Below are positions 18,605-28,302 of a stretch of DNA of 64,000 nucleotides, one piece after another. Every line of letters starts with the position of its first letter. Within the stretch, counting starts at the first letter, position 1. The position numbers and the translations under genes were made by a program. The stretch is from positions 1 to 64,000 of the forward strand of contig JAAZAD010000512.1 in assembly GCA_012514505.1 (NCBI GenBank). The letters are read 5' to 3'. This stretch comes from Rhodococcus sp. (in: high G+C Gram-positive bacteria). Its GTDB lineage: Bacteria; Actinomycetota; Actinomycetes; Mycobacteriales; Mycobacteriaceae. The notes under the pieces were generated by a model. The model had not been told where the DNA came from and ran no database searches. It was given only the letters and a program-made list of their open reading frames with translations.

Positions 18605-19569
18605 GTCTTCCGGTCGCCGAGCTGCACATGCACATCGAGGGTTCACTCGAGCCTGAATTGATCTTCGAACTGGCCGAACGCAATTCGGTCACCTTGCCGT
18701 ACCGGGACATCGACGATCTTCGTTCGCGGTACGAGTTCACCGATCTGCAGTCGTTCCTGGATCTCTATTTCGCGAACATGCAGGTGCTCCGCACCGAACA
18801 AGACTTCGCCGACCTCGCGCGGGCCTACTTTGCTCGGGCGGCTCAGGGCGGTGTAGCTCACGCAGAGATCTTCTGTAATCCGCAGGCCCACATGGCTCGG
18901 GGTGTTTCCCTCGAAGTCGTCATCGACGGGATCATGGACGCCGTCTCGGCGAGCGAACGCGAATTCGGGCTCAGTAGCGGCGTCATAGCGGCGGTGCTGC
19001 GTGATCGCCCGGTCCGTGAGGCCGTCGACATGCTCGCAGACCTGCTCGCCATGCGTGCCCCGATCGTGGGAATCGGACTCGATTCTGCGGAAGTCGGGAA
19101 CCCGCCGTCACTGTTCGAGGATGTATTCGCGAGAGCGCGAGCAGAAGGTCTGCATACCGTCGCGCATGCCGGCGAGGAGGGGCCGCCCGAGTACATCTGG
19201 CAGGCGCTCGATCTCCTCGGCGCCGAGCGCATCGACCACGGTGTCCGGGCACTCGAAGACCCCGAACTCGTACGCCGGTTGGTGGACGAGCAGATCCCGC
19301 TCACGGTCTGCCCGCTGTCCAACGTCCGGCTTCGTGTGGTCGACACGATGGCAGTGCACCCCGTGCGCCGCATGATGACGGAAGGGCTGGTCGTCACCGT
19401 GAACTCCGACGACCCCGCCTACTTCGGTGGCTACGTCGACGACAACTTCACTGCCCTGCGTGATGCAGTGGATCTGACCGACGGCGAACGAGACATCCTT
19501 GCCCGCAACTCGATACGCGCATCGTTCGCGAGCGAAGCGCGGAAGTCGGAACTACTCGCCGCACGCTGA
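18601..19569 (+). CDS. Adenosine/adenine deaminase family (motifs suggest adenine deaminase type)
   Basis: AELHMHIEGSLEPELIFELAERN...VAHAGEEGPPEYIWQALDLLGAERIDHGVRALEDPELVRRLVDEQIPLTVCPLSNVRLRVV...VTVNSDDPAYFGGYVDDNF. Starts within the preceding stop (ATGA). Confidence 0.88.
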   Translation: MSLPVAELHMHIEGSLEPELIFELAERNSVTLPYRDIDDLRSRYEFTDLQSFLDLYFANMQVLRTEQDFADLARAYFARAAQGGVAHAEIFCNPQAHMARGVSLEVVIDGIMDAVSASEREFGLSSGVIAAVLRDRPVREAVDMLADLLAMRAPIVGIGLDSAEVGNPPSLFEDVFARARAEGLHTVAHAGEEGPPEYIWQALDLLGAERIDHGVRALEDPELVRRLVDEQIPLTVCPLSNVRLRVVDTMAVHPVRRMMTEGLVVTVNSDDPAYFGGYVDDNFTALRDAVDLTDGERDILARNSIRASFASEARKSELLAAR

Positions 19570-19616
19570 CCTCGAGTGCCCTGCCCTCGAGTGCCCTGAC
19601 CTCGCGCCTCGTCTCG

Positions 19617-20930
19617 TCAGTCGCCGAGAACTTGCTGCAAGTACGGGTTCTGGAACATCCGGTTCGGATCGTATTCGTCTCGTACCGAGAGGAAGTCGTC
19701 GAAATTCCGGTAGGTCGGGCGGAGGTCGTCCGCGGTGCGGCCGTGCATCTTGCCCCAGTGGGGGCGCCCGTCGACGGCCTTCGCGATCTGTTCCACGGCG
19801 TCGAAATAGGGGTTGTGGTCTCGTCGGTGGTACTGGTGCACGGCCACGTACGCGGTTTCCCGGCCGTTGGCGGTCGACAGCCAGACGTCGTCGGCGGCCG
19901 CGAATCGCACCTCGACAGGGAAGGCGACCGTGAAATCGGACTTCTCGATCCAGCTGTCGATCTCGGCGAGAGTATCCGTGAGTGATTCGACGGGGATCGC
20001 GTACTCCATCTCCCGGAACCGGACGCGGCGCGGCGAGGCGAATACGCGGTGGCTGTGGTCCGTGAACTCGCGTGCGCTCAACACGCGGGACGTCACTTGA
20101 TTGACGAACGGGATCGTTTTGGGCGCCAGCGTCGCGAACCTGTTGATGCCTTCGAATGCGACGTTGGACAGCAGTTCGTCCTCGATGTAGGCGCGCATCG
20201 GGTGTGCCGGTGTGACGGGCATGTTCCCGGGCATCCGTTTATTGCGCTTCGTCAGAGTGCGACGGGTGTGCGGGAACCAGTAGAACTCGAAGTGGTCGAC
20301 GAACTCTCGGTCGTAGTCGACTCGGGCCAAGGTCTCGTCGAGTGATTCCGGGGCTTCGACGGCGGTCATCGTGAAGCTCGGCACGCAGCGGAGGGTGACT
20401 GTCGAGAGGATGCCGACGGCGCCGAGGCCGAGGCGTCCGGCCTCGAACAGGTCGATGTTCTCGGTGGCCGAACACTTCACCACCGAACCGTCTGCCAGCA
20501 CGATCGTGAATCCGACGACCTGGGTGGCGAGTCCACCGAAACCAGCGCCCGTTCCGTGCGTTCCCGTGGCGATTGCTCCCGCGATCGACTGCACGTCGAT
20601 GTCACCGAGGTTGGTGAGGGCGAGTCCGCGATGCCACAGCAGTTCGTTGAGGTCGTGTAGACGTGTGCCGGCGAGGACCGTGGCGTCCGCGCCCCCGTCG
20701 TACAGGTCTACCGATTCGATGCCGGACAGTTCGTCCAGGCTGATCAGGACGCCGTCCGTGACCGCAACCCCGGTGAAGGAATGTCCAGCTCCAACAGCTT
20801 TTACGCGCAGACCGCGGCGTGCGGCATCCTGCACGATCGACTGAAGTTCGGACACCGAATGCGGTGTTTCGAATCGGTACGGGGTAGCCGATTGTGTGCC
20901 CGCCCAGTTGTGCCACGTTTCCACTGCCAT
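19617..20930 (-). CDS. D-arabinono-1,4-lactone oxidase / L-gulonolactone oxidase family
   Basis: WHNWAGTQSATPYRFETPHSVSELQSIVQDAARRGLRVKAVGAGHSFTGVAVTDGVLISLDEL...GTHGTGAGFGGLATQVVG...PTYRNFDDFLSVRDEYDPNRMFQNPYLQQVLGD. Start at 20930 or 20936. Confidence 0.9.
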   Translation of the reverse strand: MAVETWHNWAGTQSATPYRFETPHSVSELQSIVQDAARRGLRVKAVGAGHSFTGVAVTDGVLISLDELSGIESVDLYDGGADATVLAGTRLHDLNELLWHRGLALTNLGDIDVQSIAGAIATGTHGTGAGFGGLATQVVGFTIVLADGSVVKCSATENIDLFEAGRLGLGAVGILSTVTLRCVPSFTMTAVEAPESLDETLARVDYDREFVDHFEFYWFPHTRRTLTKRNKRMPGNMPVTPAHPMRAYIEDELLSNVAFEGINRFATLAPKTIPFVNQVTSRVLSAREFTDHSHRVFASPRRVRFREMEYAIPVESLTDTLAEIDSWIEKSDFTVAFPVEVRFAAADDVWLSTANGRETAYVAVHQYHRRDHNPYFDAVEQIAKAVDGRPHWGKMHGRTADDLRPTYRNFDDFLSVRDEYDPNRMFQNPYLQQVLGD

Positions 20931-20946
20931 GATCACATCATGGACT

Positions 20947-20960
20947 TGGACGAGCGTCCA
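20947..20960. promoter_or_regulatory. Candidate TetR operator, site 1 (TGGAC-GAGC-GTCCA)
   Basis: 5-bp inverted arms with 4-bp spacer in the divergent lactone oxidase/tetR intergenic region. Same half-sites recur at 21660-21673. Confidence 0.6.
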
Positions 20961-21006
20961 GGCAAATATGCACTGCGGTACGGCTGTGGCGTTCTAGGAT
21001 CGGTAC

Positions 21007-21657
21007 ATGCTGAACAGGCTTCCGGCGAACGAACGTCGCGCACAACTGGTGGAGTCGGCGCTGACCATTGCCGAACATAGTGGCGTGTCCTCGGTGACGG
21101 TGCGAGCAGTGGCAGAAGAGGCCGGTGTTTCTCTCGGTGTGGTTCATTACTGTTTCGAGAGCAAAGAGGCCCTCCTCGGGGCGATGGGCGAGGCGCTCGT
21201 CCTGCAGTTGAGTGAGTCGCTTCGATCCGCATTCGGTCAGGTTCAGCATGCTCCGGAGTTGACTGGCATGTCGGGGTTGCGAGCGCTGCTGCATATCGGG
21301 ATCAGCGCAATGTGGCCGCTTCTCGAAGCCACCCCGGATCGTCAGTTGCTGACGTACGAGATCACTGCACAGGCCTTGCGGCACCGCGGCGGAGGCGCAC
21401 CTCAGATCGGCGAGATTGCCACCGTGCAATACCGCACCATGGACGAGGAGGCCGTGCTCTTCTTCGAGGAGTGCGCGGACAGGACCAACGTGCGCTGGAC
21501 GGAGCCGGTTACGTCCATCGCCCGATTCGCCCTCGCGATGCTCGACGGGCTGGTGCTGCGGTGGCTGGTCGATCGCGACGGAGATGCCATGACCGTGGCG
21601 CTCGACGACATGGTGCAGATCGTCGCGTCGAAGGCCGTGGAGAGCCGAGACGATTGA
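21007..21657 (+). CDS. TetR family transcriptional regulator
   Basis: NERRAQLVESALTIAEHSGVSSVTVRAVAEEAGVSLGVVHYCFESKEALLGAMGEAL: TetR_N HTH. Confidence 0.93.
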   Translation: MLNRLPANERRAQLVESALTIAEHSGVSSVTVRAVAEEAGVSLGVVHYCFESKEALLGAMGEALVLQLSESLRSAFGQVQHAPELTGMSGLRALLHIGISAMWPLLEATPDRQLLTYEITAQALRHRGGGAPQIGEIATVQYRTMDEEAVLFFEECADRTNVRWTEPVTSIARFALAMLDGLVLRWLVDRDGDAMTVALDDMVQIVASKAVESRDD

Positions 21658-21677
21658 GCTGGACAATTGTCCAACTC
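21656..21677. promoter_or_regulatory. Candidate TetR operator, site 2 (GAGcTGGACAATTGTCCAaCTC)
   Basis: 22-bp inverted repeat, 10 of 11 pairs, between the tetR stop and the next CDS. Core TGGAC-AATT-GTCCA matches site 1. Confidence 0.65.
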
Positions 21678-21714
21678 GGTGGTTGACTCTGCCTTATCCG
21701 CGACGATTGGACGA

Positions 21715-22896
21715 ATGGTGACGCCGACACTCGACCGCCTGATGGCAGCGACGCAGACTTTCGATCCTCCCTTGGCGGCAGTGGATCTGCCCACGCTTCG
21801 CGCCAACGCGGCTGATCTCGTACGGCGCGCCGGCGGCACACCCGTTCGCGTGGCCAGCAAATCGGTGCGCTGCCGTGCGGTCCTCGAAGTGGCCCTGGGT
21901 GACGGGCTGACCGAGGCCAACGGGTTCCGGGGAATCATGGCGTATTCCCTGCGTGAGGCGATCTGGCTGGCCAGGTCGGGTGCACGCGACATCCTGATGG
22001 GGTACCCGACGGCGGATCGCGCCGCCCTGTCGGAACTCGCACACGACTCCGCTCTCCTCGAGCGCATCACCCTGATGATCGACTCACCTGCGCATCTCGC
22101 GCTGATCCGCGACGCAGCAGGAACCGCGACGGCGCGTCCACGAGTGTGTCTCGATGTTGATGCATCCTTGCGGCTCGGTCCGATTCACATCGGGGTTCGG
22201 CGGTCGCCGCTCCGGGAACCGGCAGCCGTGTCCGCCCTGGCGCGGCAAGCGCTCGAACAGAACTTCTCCGTTGTGGGAGTGATGTTCTACGAAGCCCAAA
22301 TCGCTGGATTGCCCGATACTTCCCGTCCCATCGAGTGGATGAAACGAGCATCGGCAAAGGAGCTGTCCACTCGTAGGCAGGCCGTCGTCGACGCGGTGCA
22401 GTCCGAGGTCGGCGAGTTGGAGATCGTCAACAGCGGTGGCACCGGCTCGCTCGAGGTGAGCTCCGCTGATCCCGCAGTCACCGAGGTGACAGCCGGCTCC
22501 GGGCTGTACACCCCCACCCTGTTCGACCGCTACCGTGCGTTCCGTCCACGGCCGTCGCTGTACTTCGCGCTGTCGGCAGTGCGTAAACCGACCTCGAAGA
22601 TCACCACGCTGTTCGGGGGTGGCTACATAGCCTCGGGTCCGGCCGGCAAGACGAGGGTTCCGTCGCCGGTGTGGCCGGGCGGTCTGAAACTACTGCGCAA
22701 CGAGGGCGCAGGAGAGGTGCAGACACCGGTGACCGGGTCTGCGGCCGGCAACATCGAGGTGGGAGATCGCGTCTGGTTCCGGCACGCCAAGGCAGGCGAG
22801 CTCTGCGAACGGTTCAACGTCGTCCACATGGTCGATTCGGATGGGTTGCACCACACCGTTCCGACGTATCGCGGCGAGGGCCTCAACTTCGGTTGA
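21715..22896 (+). CDS. Amino acid deaminase/aldolase (D-threonine aldolase/alanine racemase N-terminal fold)
   Basis: FDPPLAAVDLPTLRANAADLVRRAGGTPVRVASKSVRCRAVLEVAL...NGFRGIMAYSLREAIWLARSGARDILMGYPTADRAAL...EIVNSGGTGSLEVSSADPAVTEVTAGSGLYTPTLFD. Confidence 0.87.
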   Translation: MVTPTLDRLMAATQTFDPPLAAVDLPTLRANAADLVRRAGGTPVRVASKSVRCRAVLEVALGDGLTEANGFRGIMAYSLREAIWLARSGARDILMGYPTADRAALSELAHDSALLERITLMIDSPAHLALIRDAAGTATARPRVCLDVDASLRLGPIHIGVRRSPLREPAAVSALARQALEQNFSVVGVMFYEAQIAGLPDTSRPIEWMKRASAKELSTRRQAVVDAVQSEVGELEIVNSGGTGSLEVSSADPAVTEVTAGSGLYTPTLFDRYRAFRPRPSLYFALSAVRKPTSKITTLFGGGYIASGPAGKTRVPSPVWPGGLKLLRNEGAGEVQTPVTGSAAGNIEVGDRVWFRHAKAGELCERFNVVHMVDSDGLHHTVPTYRGEGLNFG

Positions 22897-25800
22897 TCGC
22901 GGCAGTGCTGTGCGCCGTGAGTCGCATGAAGGCGCCGAGTTCCATCAGTGACTCGGGTGTGGTCGGCACGTACTGGGTCAACGCGGTCGACCGAACCACG
23001 AAGGCGGCCCATTTGGCACGGGACACCGCAACATTGAGTCGATTCCGCGAGAGCAGGAACGACATGCCTCGCGGCACATCCTCGACGGCGGACGCCGTCA
23101 TGGAGACTATGACCACGGGCGCTTCGCGGCCTTGAAACTTGTCGACGGTCCCGACTTCGATTCCGCCGAGCCCTGCCGCCGCCAAACGTCGCTCGATCAG
23201 TGCGACCTGAGCGTTGTAGGGGGCGACGACGAGGATGTCGGATTCGCCCAGCGGGTGGTCTGCGATCTTCTCGTGCGGATCGGACCAGTGCAGTCCCAGT
23301 AACTTGGTGGCCGTGGTGACGATCTCGTCTGCTTCCTCGGGGGACTGCGTCGCATTCCCGCGATGATCGACGTACACGGTGTGGACGCCCGGTTCGACGC
23401 CCGTGAGCGTGCGTGCCCCGGACACCGATTCCTGAGAACGAAGGCGGCCCTCGTAGGACAGTGCGGAGACCGGGGCACACAGTTCGGGGTGCATCCGCCA
23501 TGTTCGCTCGAGAAAGTACCCACGTTCCGGGGGGAGCGCGCCGTGTCCGGCCGCAAGCCAACCCAACGCGGATTCGTCAACGGGTTCGGGATGAGTGCCT
23601 TGACTGACCTGCGGCAACTGCTGGGGGTCTCCGAGCAAAAGTAGGTTGCGTGCGGCCACACTCACAGCGATGGTGTTGGCCAGCGCGAATTGTCCTGCCT
23701 CGTCGATCACGAGGAGATCGAGCGACCCCGGAGGAACACGGTCGGTGTTCGCGAAATCCCATGACGTGCCACCGATCACGCATCCGGTCCCCTCTGATCG
23801 CTCCAGAAAGCCGGGGTAGTCCTTCGACTCGAGGTCGGTCCACGGTGTGTCGCGTCCCCGGCCTTCCTTCTTGCCGACGACGTCCGGGTCGAGTCCGGCT
23901 TTGATGACACCGCGCAGCATGTTCTCGATGACCGCGTGTGATTGTGCGACGACGCCGATACGCCAATGATGCTGTTCCACAAGTGTCTTGACCACACGGG
24001 CACCGGTGAACGTCTTGCCCGTTCCGGGTGGTCCCTGGACGGCGACGTAGGAGTCGTCGAGGTCGAGTACTGCTTCGGTGATGGCGGTGATGTAATCGTT
24101 GCCTTCGGCGGTAGGCAACGGACGACCACTGGCGGTTCGTGGATCGACGCGGCGCAGGATGTCGACCGCGGCGGTGTGGGGCAGGTCCGGCAGGCACGAT
24201 GCGGCCCTCGCCGCGGTATCCCGAATGGAGGACTCGATGCGGTCGGTGGTGATCGGCGGTCCCGGTGTCAATGCCATAGGCAGATCCAGGTATTCGTCGC
24301 CGCTGAGGAGTTCCTCGACCACCACAACGTCTCTGCGTTGCTCGTCCTTGCTCACCGAAATGACCTTCGCGGTACACGTGCCCCGAAGATGTGCGCTGTC
24401 ACCCGCCACCGCATCCGGGGCCGGCGTGTCGTACAGGGCGTACATGGTGGTCCCTGCGCCCACGGTGCTGCCGGTCCCGAACCGGCCCACGAGGCTCGTG
24501 TGACGGCGAAGCTTCTTCTGGCGCGGCGAGCTCTTGTGCCACTCCTGCTCGACGCGAGCCGAGCCGACAAACAGAACGTCACGTACATCGGACAGGTCCG
24601 ACGACGCCTCCAAGCGGTCGAAGTGTGCCCACCAGAACGGCTTCCGTTCACGCTTGTGGTACTCGAGGGCTGCTGCCATCAGGGCCGCGGCGCGCCTGTC
24701 GTCGGACTCGGCCGCAGTGTCCGAGGCGCCCGGTATCAAGGCGAAGTCGCGCAGCGCCGTCTCGGTGGGCGAAGGCTCTTCCATGACAGCGAGCGATGCC
24801 TGGCCGCCCGGCCGTGGGGCAACGGAATGCTCTTCGGCCCGCGCCAGCAGCCAATCCCGTAGGCGCAGCGTGGACTCGCAGTCGTATTCGTTGTAGTCCG
24901 CGATTCCCTGCAGCAGCTCGTCCGCTGCGTCGTGCTTGTCGTCGTCACGAAGGGCGCAGTAGTCGGCGTAGGCAACAACCGACGCCGCCGCGTTGGTGAC
25001 GTCGCCGCCGCGGTTGTGTTCACCCATGTACAGGGGTTCGAGCTTTTTGATGCTGTACGAGCGTTCGCCGATTCTGAGTGCGCCGCGCACCACCGGGTAC
25101 AGGTCGACCAGAACGTTGTCGCGCAACAGGTTGTCCACCACGTCTTCTCCGACGCCGTGCCGTCCGGCGAGGCGCAGCAGCGCCGATTTCTCGTAGGCCG
25201 CGTAGTGGTAGACGTGCATGTTCGGGTACTGGCGTCGGCGCTGCGTGACGTAATCGAGAAAGTCGATCAACGCTGTGCGTTCCTGTGCGCGGTCGTGGGC
25301 CCAGAACGGTTTGAACGTGAATCGGTCGGCCGTTCCCTCGACCACACCGAAGAGATACTCGAGCCCCCAATCCGTCGACCCGTCCTCGGTCCACAACGGA
25401 TCACCCTCGAAGTCGAAGAAGATGTCGCCGTCGTCCGGTGCCGGAATGGCGGACAGGGTCTCGGGGGAGTGAAGCGCGAACTCGGGCTCCCCGGAGCGCT
25501 CTTGGCGCAGCTGAATGCCGGCTTGCTCACGCAGACCGGCGAGGGTGCGCTCGTGAACACCGTCGATCTTGCCGTGGTGCGTGGCGAGTTCGTCGATCGT
25601 GGTGATTCCGCCCGCCAGAAGTCGCGACCGTGCGATCGAACGCATTCCCGCCACCAGCATGAGATCGCGGTGCTTCTCCAATTCTGGTGCACAGGTATCG
25701 CAGCGTCCGCACGCCGTATATCGCGCATCGCCCCACTCTGCCGCCCGGTCACTGCGGTAGTGGGTGTCGAGGAGGTGTTCGAGGGCGGACCTGCGCGCGT

Positions 25801-26359
25801 CGAACACCGGGGTGATGTCGCCGAGAGAATGCGCCGTGACGGTTCCGTCGCCGAGTAGCAGATGAACCTCGGGAGAGACGGTGATCCCGTTGTTCTCCAG
25901 GGCATTCGCGTAGGCCGCCAACTGCAGGAGAGCCGGAACGCGCGCGTGCCTGGACAGTTTCGTGTCGTATACAGCGACGGACTCGGTCTCGCGCACCAGG
26001 AAATCGCAGAAACCGAGAAAGCGACCGTCGAAGAACGTGCCCTGGTAAACGACGTCTGCCCCGGAGCGGACCGCGTTCACGGTAGCCAGGTTGGCGTCGA
26101 ACAGAGACTGGCGATCGTGCTCGGGCCGTTCCATGACAACTACGCCGTCTCCAAAACGTTCTTGGAGACGGCGTAGGTGTGCTCGTTCGTGTGCATCACC
26201 GAGCCCGGAGGTCCGGGTCAGCATTGCGTCGTCCTCGGTGGGAGTGGCCTCTACGCGCCCGAGCGTGGCGTCGAGGCGCCGCAGCAGCCCGAACTCACAG
26301 GCCGCAGCAGAGGTGAGATCAGCGGCGCTGTAGACGATGGAATCGTCGAGTACGAACAT
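22883..26359 (-). CDS. TM0106-family RecB-like nuclease fused to SF1 helicase
   Basis: N-term RecB-like nuclease (VYDTKLSRHARVPALLQLAAYANAL) with Cys20 and CGRCDTC; RNaseH-like DIFFDFEGDPLWTEDG; C-term helicase (VQGPPGTGKTFTGARVV, LLVIDEAGQFALANTIAVSVAARNLLLLGDPQQLPQVSQGTHPE, GTVDKFQGREAPVVIVSMTAS...NRLNVAVSRAKW). Confidence 0.9.
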   Translation of the reverse strand: MFVLDDSIVYSAADLTSAAACEFGLLRRLDATLGRVEATPTEDDAMLTRTSGLGDAHERAHLRRLQERFGDGVVVMERPEHDRQSLFDANLATVNAVRSGADVVYQGTFFDGRFLGFCDFLVRETESVAVYDTKLSRHARVPALLQLAAYANALENNGITVSPEVHLLLGDGTVTAHSLGDITPVFDARRSALEHLLDTHYRSDRAAEWGDARYTACGRCDTCAPELEKHRDLMLVAGMRSIARSRLLAGGITTIDELATHHGKIDGVHERTLAGLREQAGIQLRQERSGEPEFALHSPETLSAIPAPDDGDIFFDFEGDPLWTEDGSTDWGLEYLFGVVEGTADRFTFKPFWAHDRAQERTALIDFLDYVTQRRRQYPNMHVYHYAAYEKSALLRLAGRHGVGEDVVDNLLRDNVLVDLYPVVRGALRIGERSYSIKKLEPLYMGEHNRGGDVTNAAASVVAYADYCALRDDDKHDAADELLQGIADYNEYDCESTLRLRDWLLARAEEHSVAPRPGGQASLAVMEEPSPTETALRDFALIPGASDTAAESDDRRAAALMAAALEYHKRERKPFWWAHFDRLEASSDLSDVRDVLFVGSARVEQEWHKSSPRQKKLRRHTSLVGRFGTGSTVGAGTTMYALYDTPAPDAVAGDSAHLRGTCTAKVISVSKDEQRRDVVVVEELLSGDEYLDLPMALTPGPPITTDRIESSIRDTAARAASCLPDLPHTAAVDILRRVDPRTASGRPLPTAEGNDYITAITEAVLDLDDSYVAVQGPPGTGKTFTGARVVKTLVEQHHWRIGVVAQSHAVIENMLRGVIKAGLDPDVVGKKEGRGRDTPWTDLESKDYPGFLERSEGTGCVIGGTSWDFANTDRVPPGSLDLLVIDEAGQFALANTIAVSVAARNLLLLGDPQQLPQVSQGTHPEPVDESALGWLAAGHGALPPERGYFLERTWRMHPELCAPVSALSYEGRLRSQESVSGARTLTGVEPGVHTVYVDHRGNATQSPEEADEIVTTATKLLGLHWSDPHEKIADHPLGESDILVVAPYNAQVALIERRLAAAGLGGIEVGTVDKFQGREAPVVIVSMTASAVEDVPRGMSFLLSRNRLNVAVSRAKWAAFVVRSTALTQYVPTTPESLMELGAFMRLTAHSTAAINRS

Positions 26360-26395
26360 GCGCCGATTGTGCCACCGCCCACCGACAACGAAGCG

Positions 26396-28183
26396 TCAGG
26401 CGTAGAGGGCCTCGATCTCGGCCCCGTGCTCCTTGTGAATGATGTTGCGCTTGAGCTTCAGAGTCGGAGTCAGCTCGCCCGTCTCCTGGCTGAAGTCGAC
26501 GGTCAGGAGGCGGTACTTCTTGACCTGCTCGGCGCTCGAGACCTTCTTGTTGCCCTCGGCCACTGCGGCATCGATCTCCGCGATCAGTTCGGGGTTCTTC
26601 ACGATGTCCGCGATCGGAGTGTCCTCCGGAATGTTGTTGCGCTCCTTCCAGCCCGGAAGAGTTTCCTCGTCGAGGGTGATGAGTGCGCCGATGAACGGCT
26701 TGGCATCTCCGACAACCAGGCACTGGCTGACCAGCGGGTGCGCACGGATGGCATCCTCGATCACGGCCGGTGCGACGTTCTTGCCGCCGGCGGTGACGAT
26801 GATCTCCTTCTTGCGGCCGGTGATCGAGACATAGCCTTCCTCGTCGATCGCGCCGAGGTCGCCGGTGTGGAACCAGCCGTCGCGGATCGAGTCCGCGGTT
26901 GCCTGGTCGTTGTGCCAGTAGCCGCCGAACACGACGGGGCCCTGCACGAGCAGTTCGCCGTCTTCGCCGATCTTCGCGGCGTGACCGTTGACCGGCTTGC
27001 CGACGGTCCCGATCTTCTGGCTCGCCGTGGTGTTCACCGAGAAGGCCGCGCTGGTCTCGGTCAGTCCGTAGCCCTCGTAGACGGGGATACCGACACCACG
27101 GAAGAAGTGTCCGAGGCGGGCACCGAGCGCCGCACCGCCGGAGACCGCGCGATCGCATTCGCCGCCCAGGGCTGCTCGCAGCTTCGCGTAGACCAGCTTG
27201 TCGAACAGTGCGTGCTTGAGCTTGAGGCCCAGTCCCGCACCGCCGTTGTCCTGAGCCTCACTCCAGGCGATGGCCGTGGCAGAAGCCTTCTCGAAGATGT
27301 TGCCCTTCCCGCCGTCGTACGCCTTCTGCTTGGCGGAGTTGTAGACCTTCTCGAACACGCGGGGGACGGACAGGATGAAGTTCGGCTTGAACTCGGCGAA
27401 CTGATCGAGCAGCGTCGTCAGATCGGCGGTGTGGGCCACCGTCACCTTGGCGTCGAAAGCACCGAACGAGATCGCGCGAGCGAACACGTGGGCCAGCGGG
27501 AGGAACATCAGGGTGCGCTTGCCCGGCACCATCGCATCGCCCAACGCGATCCTCACCGAAGCCGATTCCGCGTAGAAGTTGGAGTGGGTGAGCTGCACGC
27601 CCTTGGGTTTTCCCGTGGTGCCGGACGTGTAGATGAGGGTGGCGGCGGATGAGGCGCGTACCTGGTGGCGGCGTTCGTCCAGCTGCTCGTCCGTGACGGA
27701 TGCGCCGCGAGCCGTGAGATCCTCGATGGCACCGCCGTCGATCTGCAGAACCTCACGCAAGGCTTCGGCTTCGGACGTCACCGTTTCGAGGTTGTCGGCC
27801 TGGGCTTGGTTCTCGATGACGAGGAGCGAGGTGGCGGAGTCCTCGAGGATCCACTTGGCCTGGTCCGGAGAGGAGGTCTCGTAGATCGCGACAGTGCAGC
27901 CACCGGCGGTCCAGATGGCGTAGTCGAATACGACCCACTCGTACCTGGTGCCCGACAGGAGGGCGACGCGGTCACCGAGCTCGACGCCCGATGCGATCAA
28001 GCCCTTGGCCACGGCCGTGACCTGCGCCGCGAACTCGGCGGCGGTGACATTCACCCATGCCGAGCCCTGCCGACGCTGAAACGGAACGAAGTTCGGGTCT
28101 TCGCTTGCGTGCCGGAACACGGTGTCCGCCATTGAGGCGTCCTCCGGGATCTCGAACGACTGCGGTACCGAGAATTCACGCAC
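26396..28183 (-). CDS. fadD: Long-chain fatty-acid-CoA ligase (FadD15-like AMP-dependent synthetase)
   Basis: VREFSVPQSFEIPEDASMADTVFRHASEDPNFVPFQRR...LIYTSGTTGKPKGVQLTHSNF...VYEGYGLTETSAAFSVN...GWFHTGDLGAIDEEGYVSITGRKKEIIVTAGGKNVAPAVIED. GTG start at 28183. Confidence 0.93.
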   Translation of the reverse strand: MREFSVPQSFEIPEDASMADTVFRHASEDPNFVPFQRRQGSAWVNVTAAEFAAQVTAVAKGLIASGVELGDRVALLSGTRYEWVVFDYAIWTAGGCTVAIYETSSPDQAKWILEDSATSLLVIENQAQADNLETVTSEAEALREVLQIDGGAIEDLTARGASVTDEQLDERRHQVRASSAATLIYTSGTTGKPKGVQLTHSNFYAESASVRIALGDAMVPGKRTLMFLPLAHVFARAISFGAFDAKVTVAHTADLTTLLDQFAEFKPNFILSVPRVFEKVYNSAKQKAYDGGKGNIFEKASATAIAWSEAQDNGGAGLGLKLKHALFDKLVYAKLRAALGGECDRAVSGGAALGARLGHFFRGVGIPVYEGYGLTETSAAFSVNTTASQKIGTVGKPVNGHAAKIGEDGELLVQGPVVFGGYWHNDQATADSIRDGWFHTGDLGAIDEEGYVSITGRKKEIIVTAGGKNVAPAVIEDAIRAHPLVSQCLVVGDAKPFIGALITLDEETLPGWKERNNIPEDTPIADIVKNPELIAEIDAAVAEGNKKVSSAEQVKKYRLLTVDFSQETGELTPTLKLKRNIIHKEHGAEIEALYA

Positions 28184-28302
28184 TTCTACCCCATCCTCTG
28201 AAACATCATGACGAGTGTGCATTCGATCACATTTTGGACGTTTGTGCACCATCGTCACTGTCCGGTTTGGGTGGTTTGACCCACAACCTGGGGAAATAGG
28301 TG

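Noticed and set aside
28268-28283. Inverted repeat TGGGT-N6-ACCCA between fadD and the hypothetical gene
   Set aside because: Short arms; equally likely chance or part of a weak terminator for neither gene; insufficient support.
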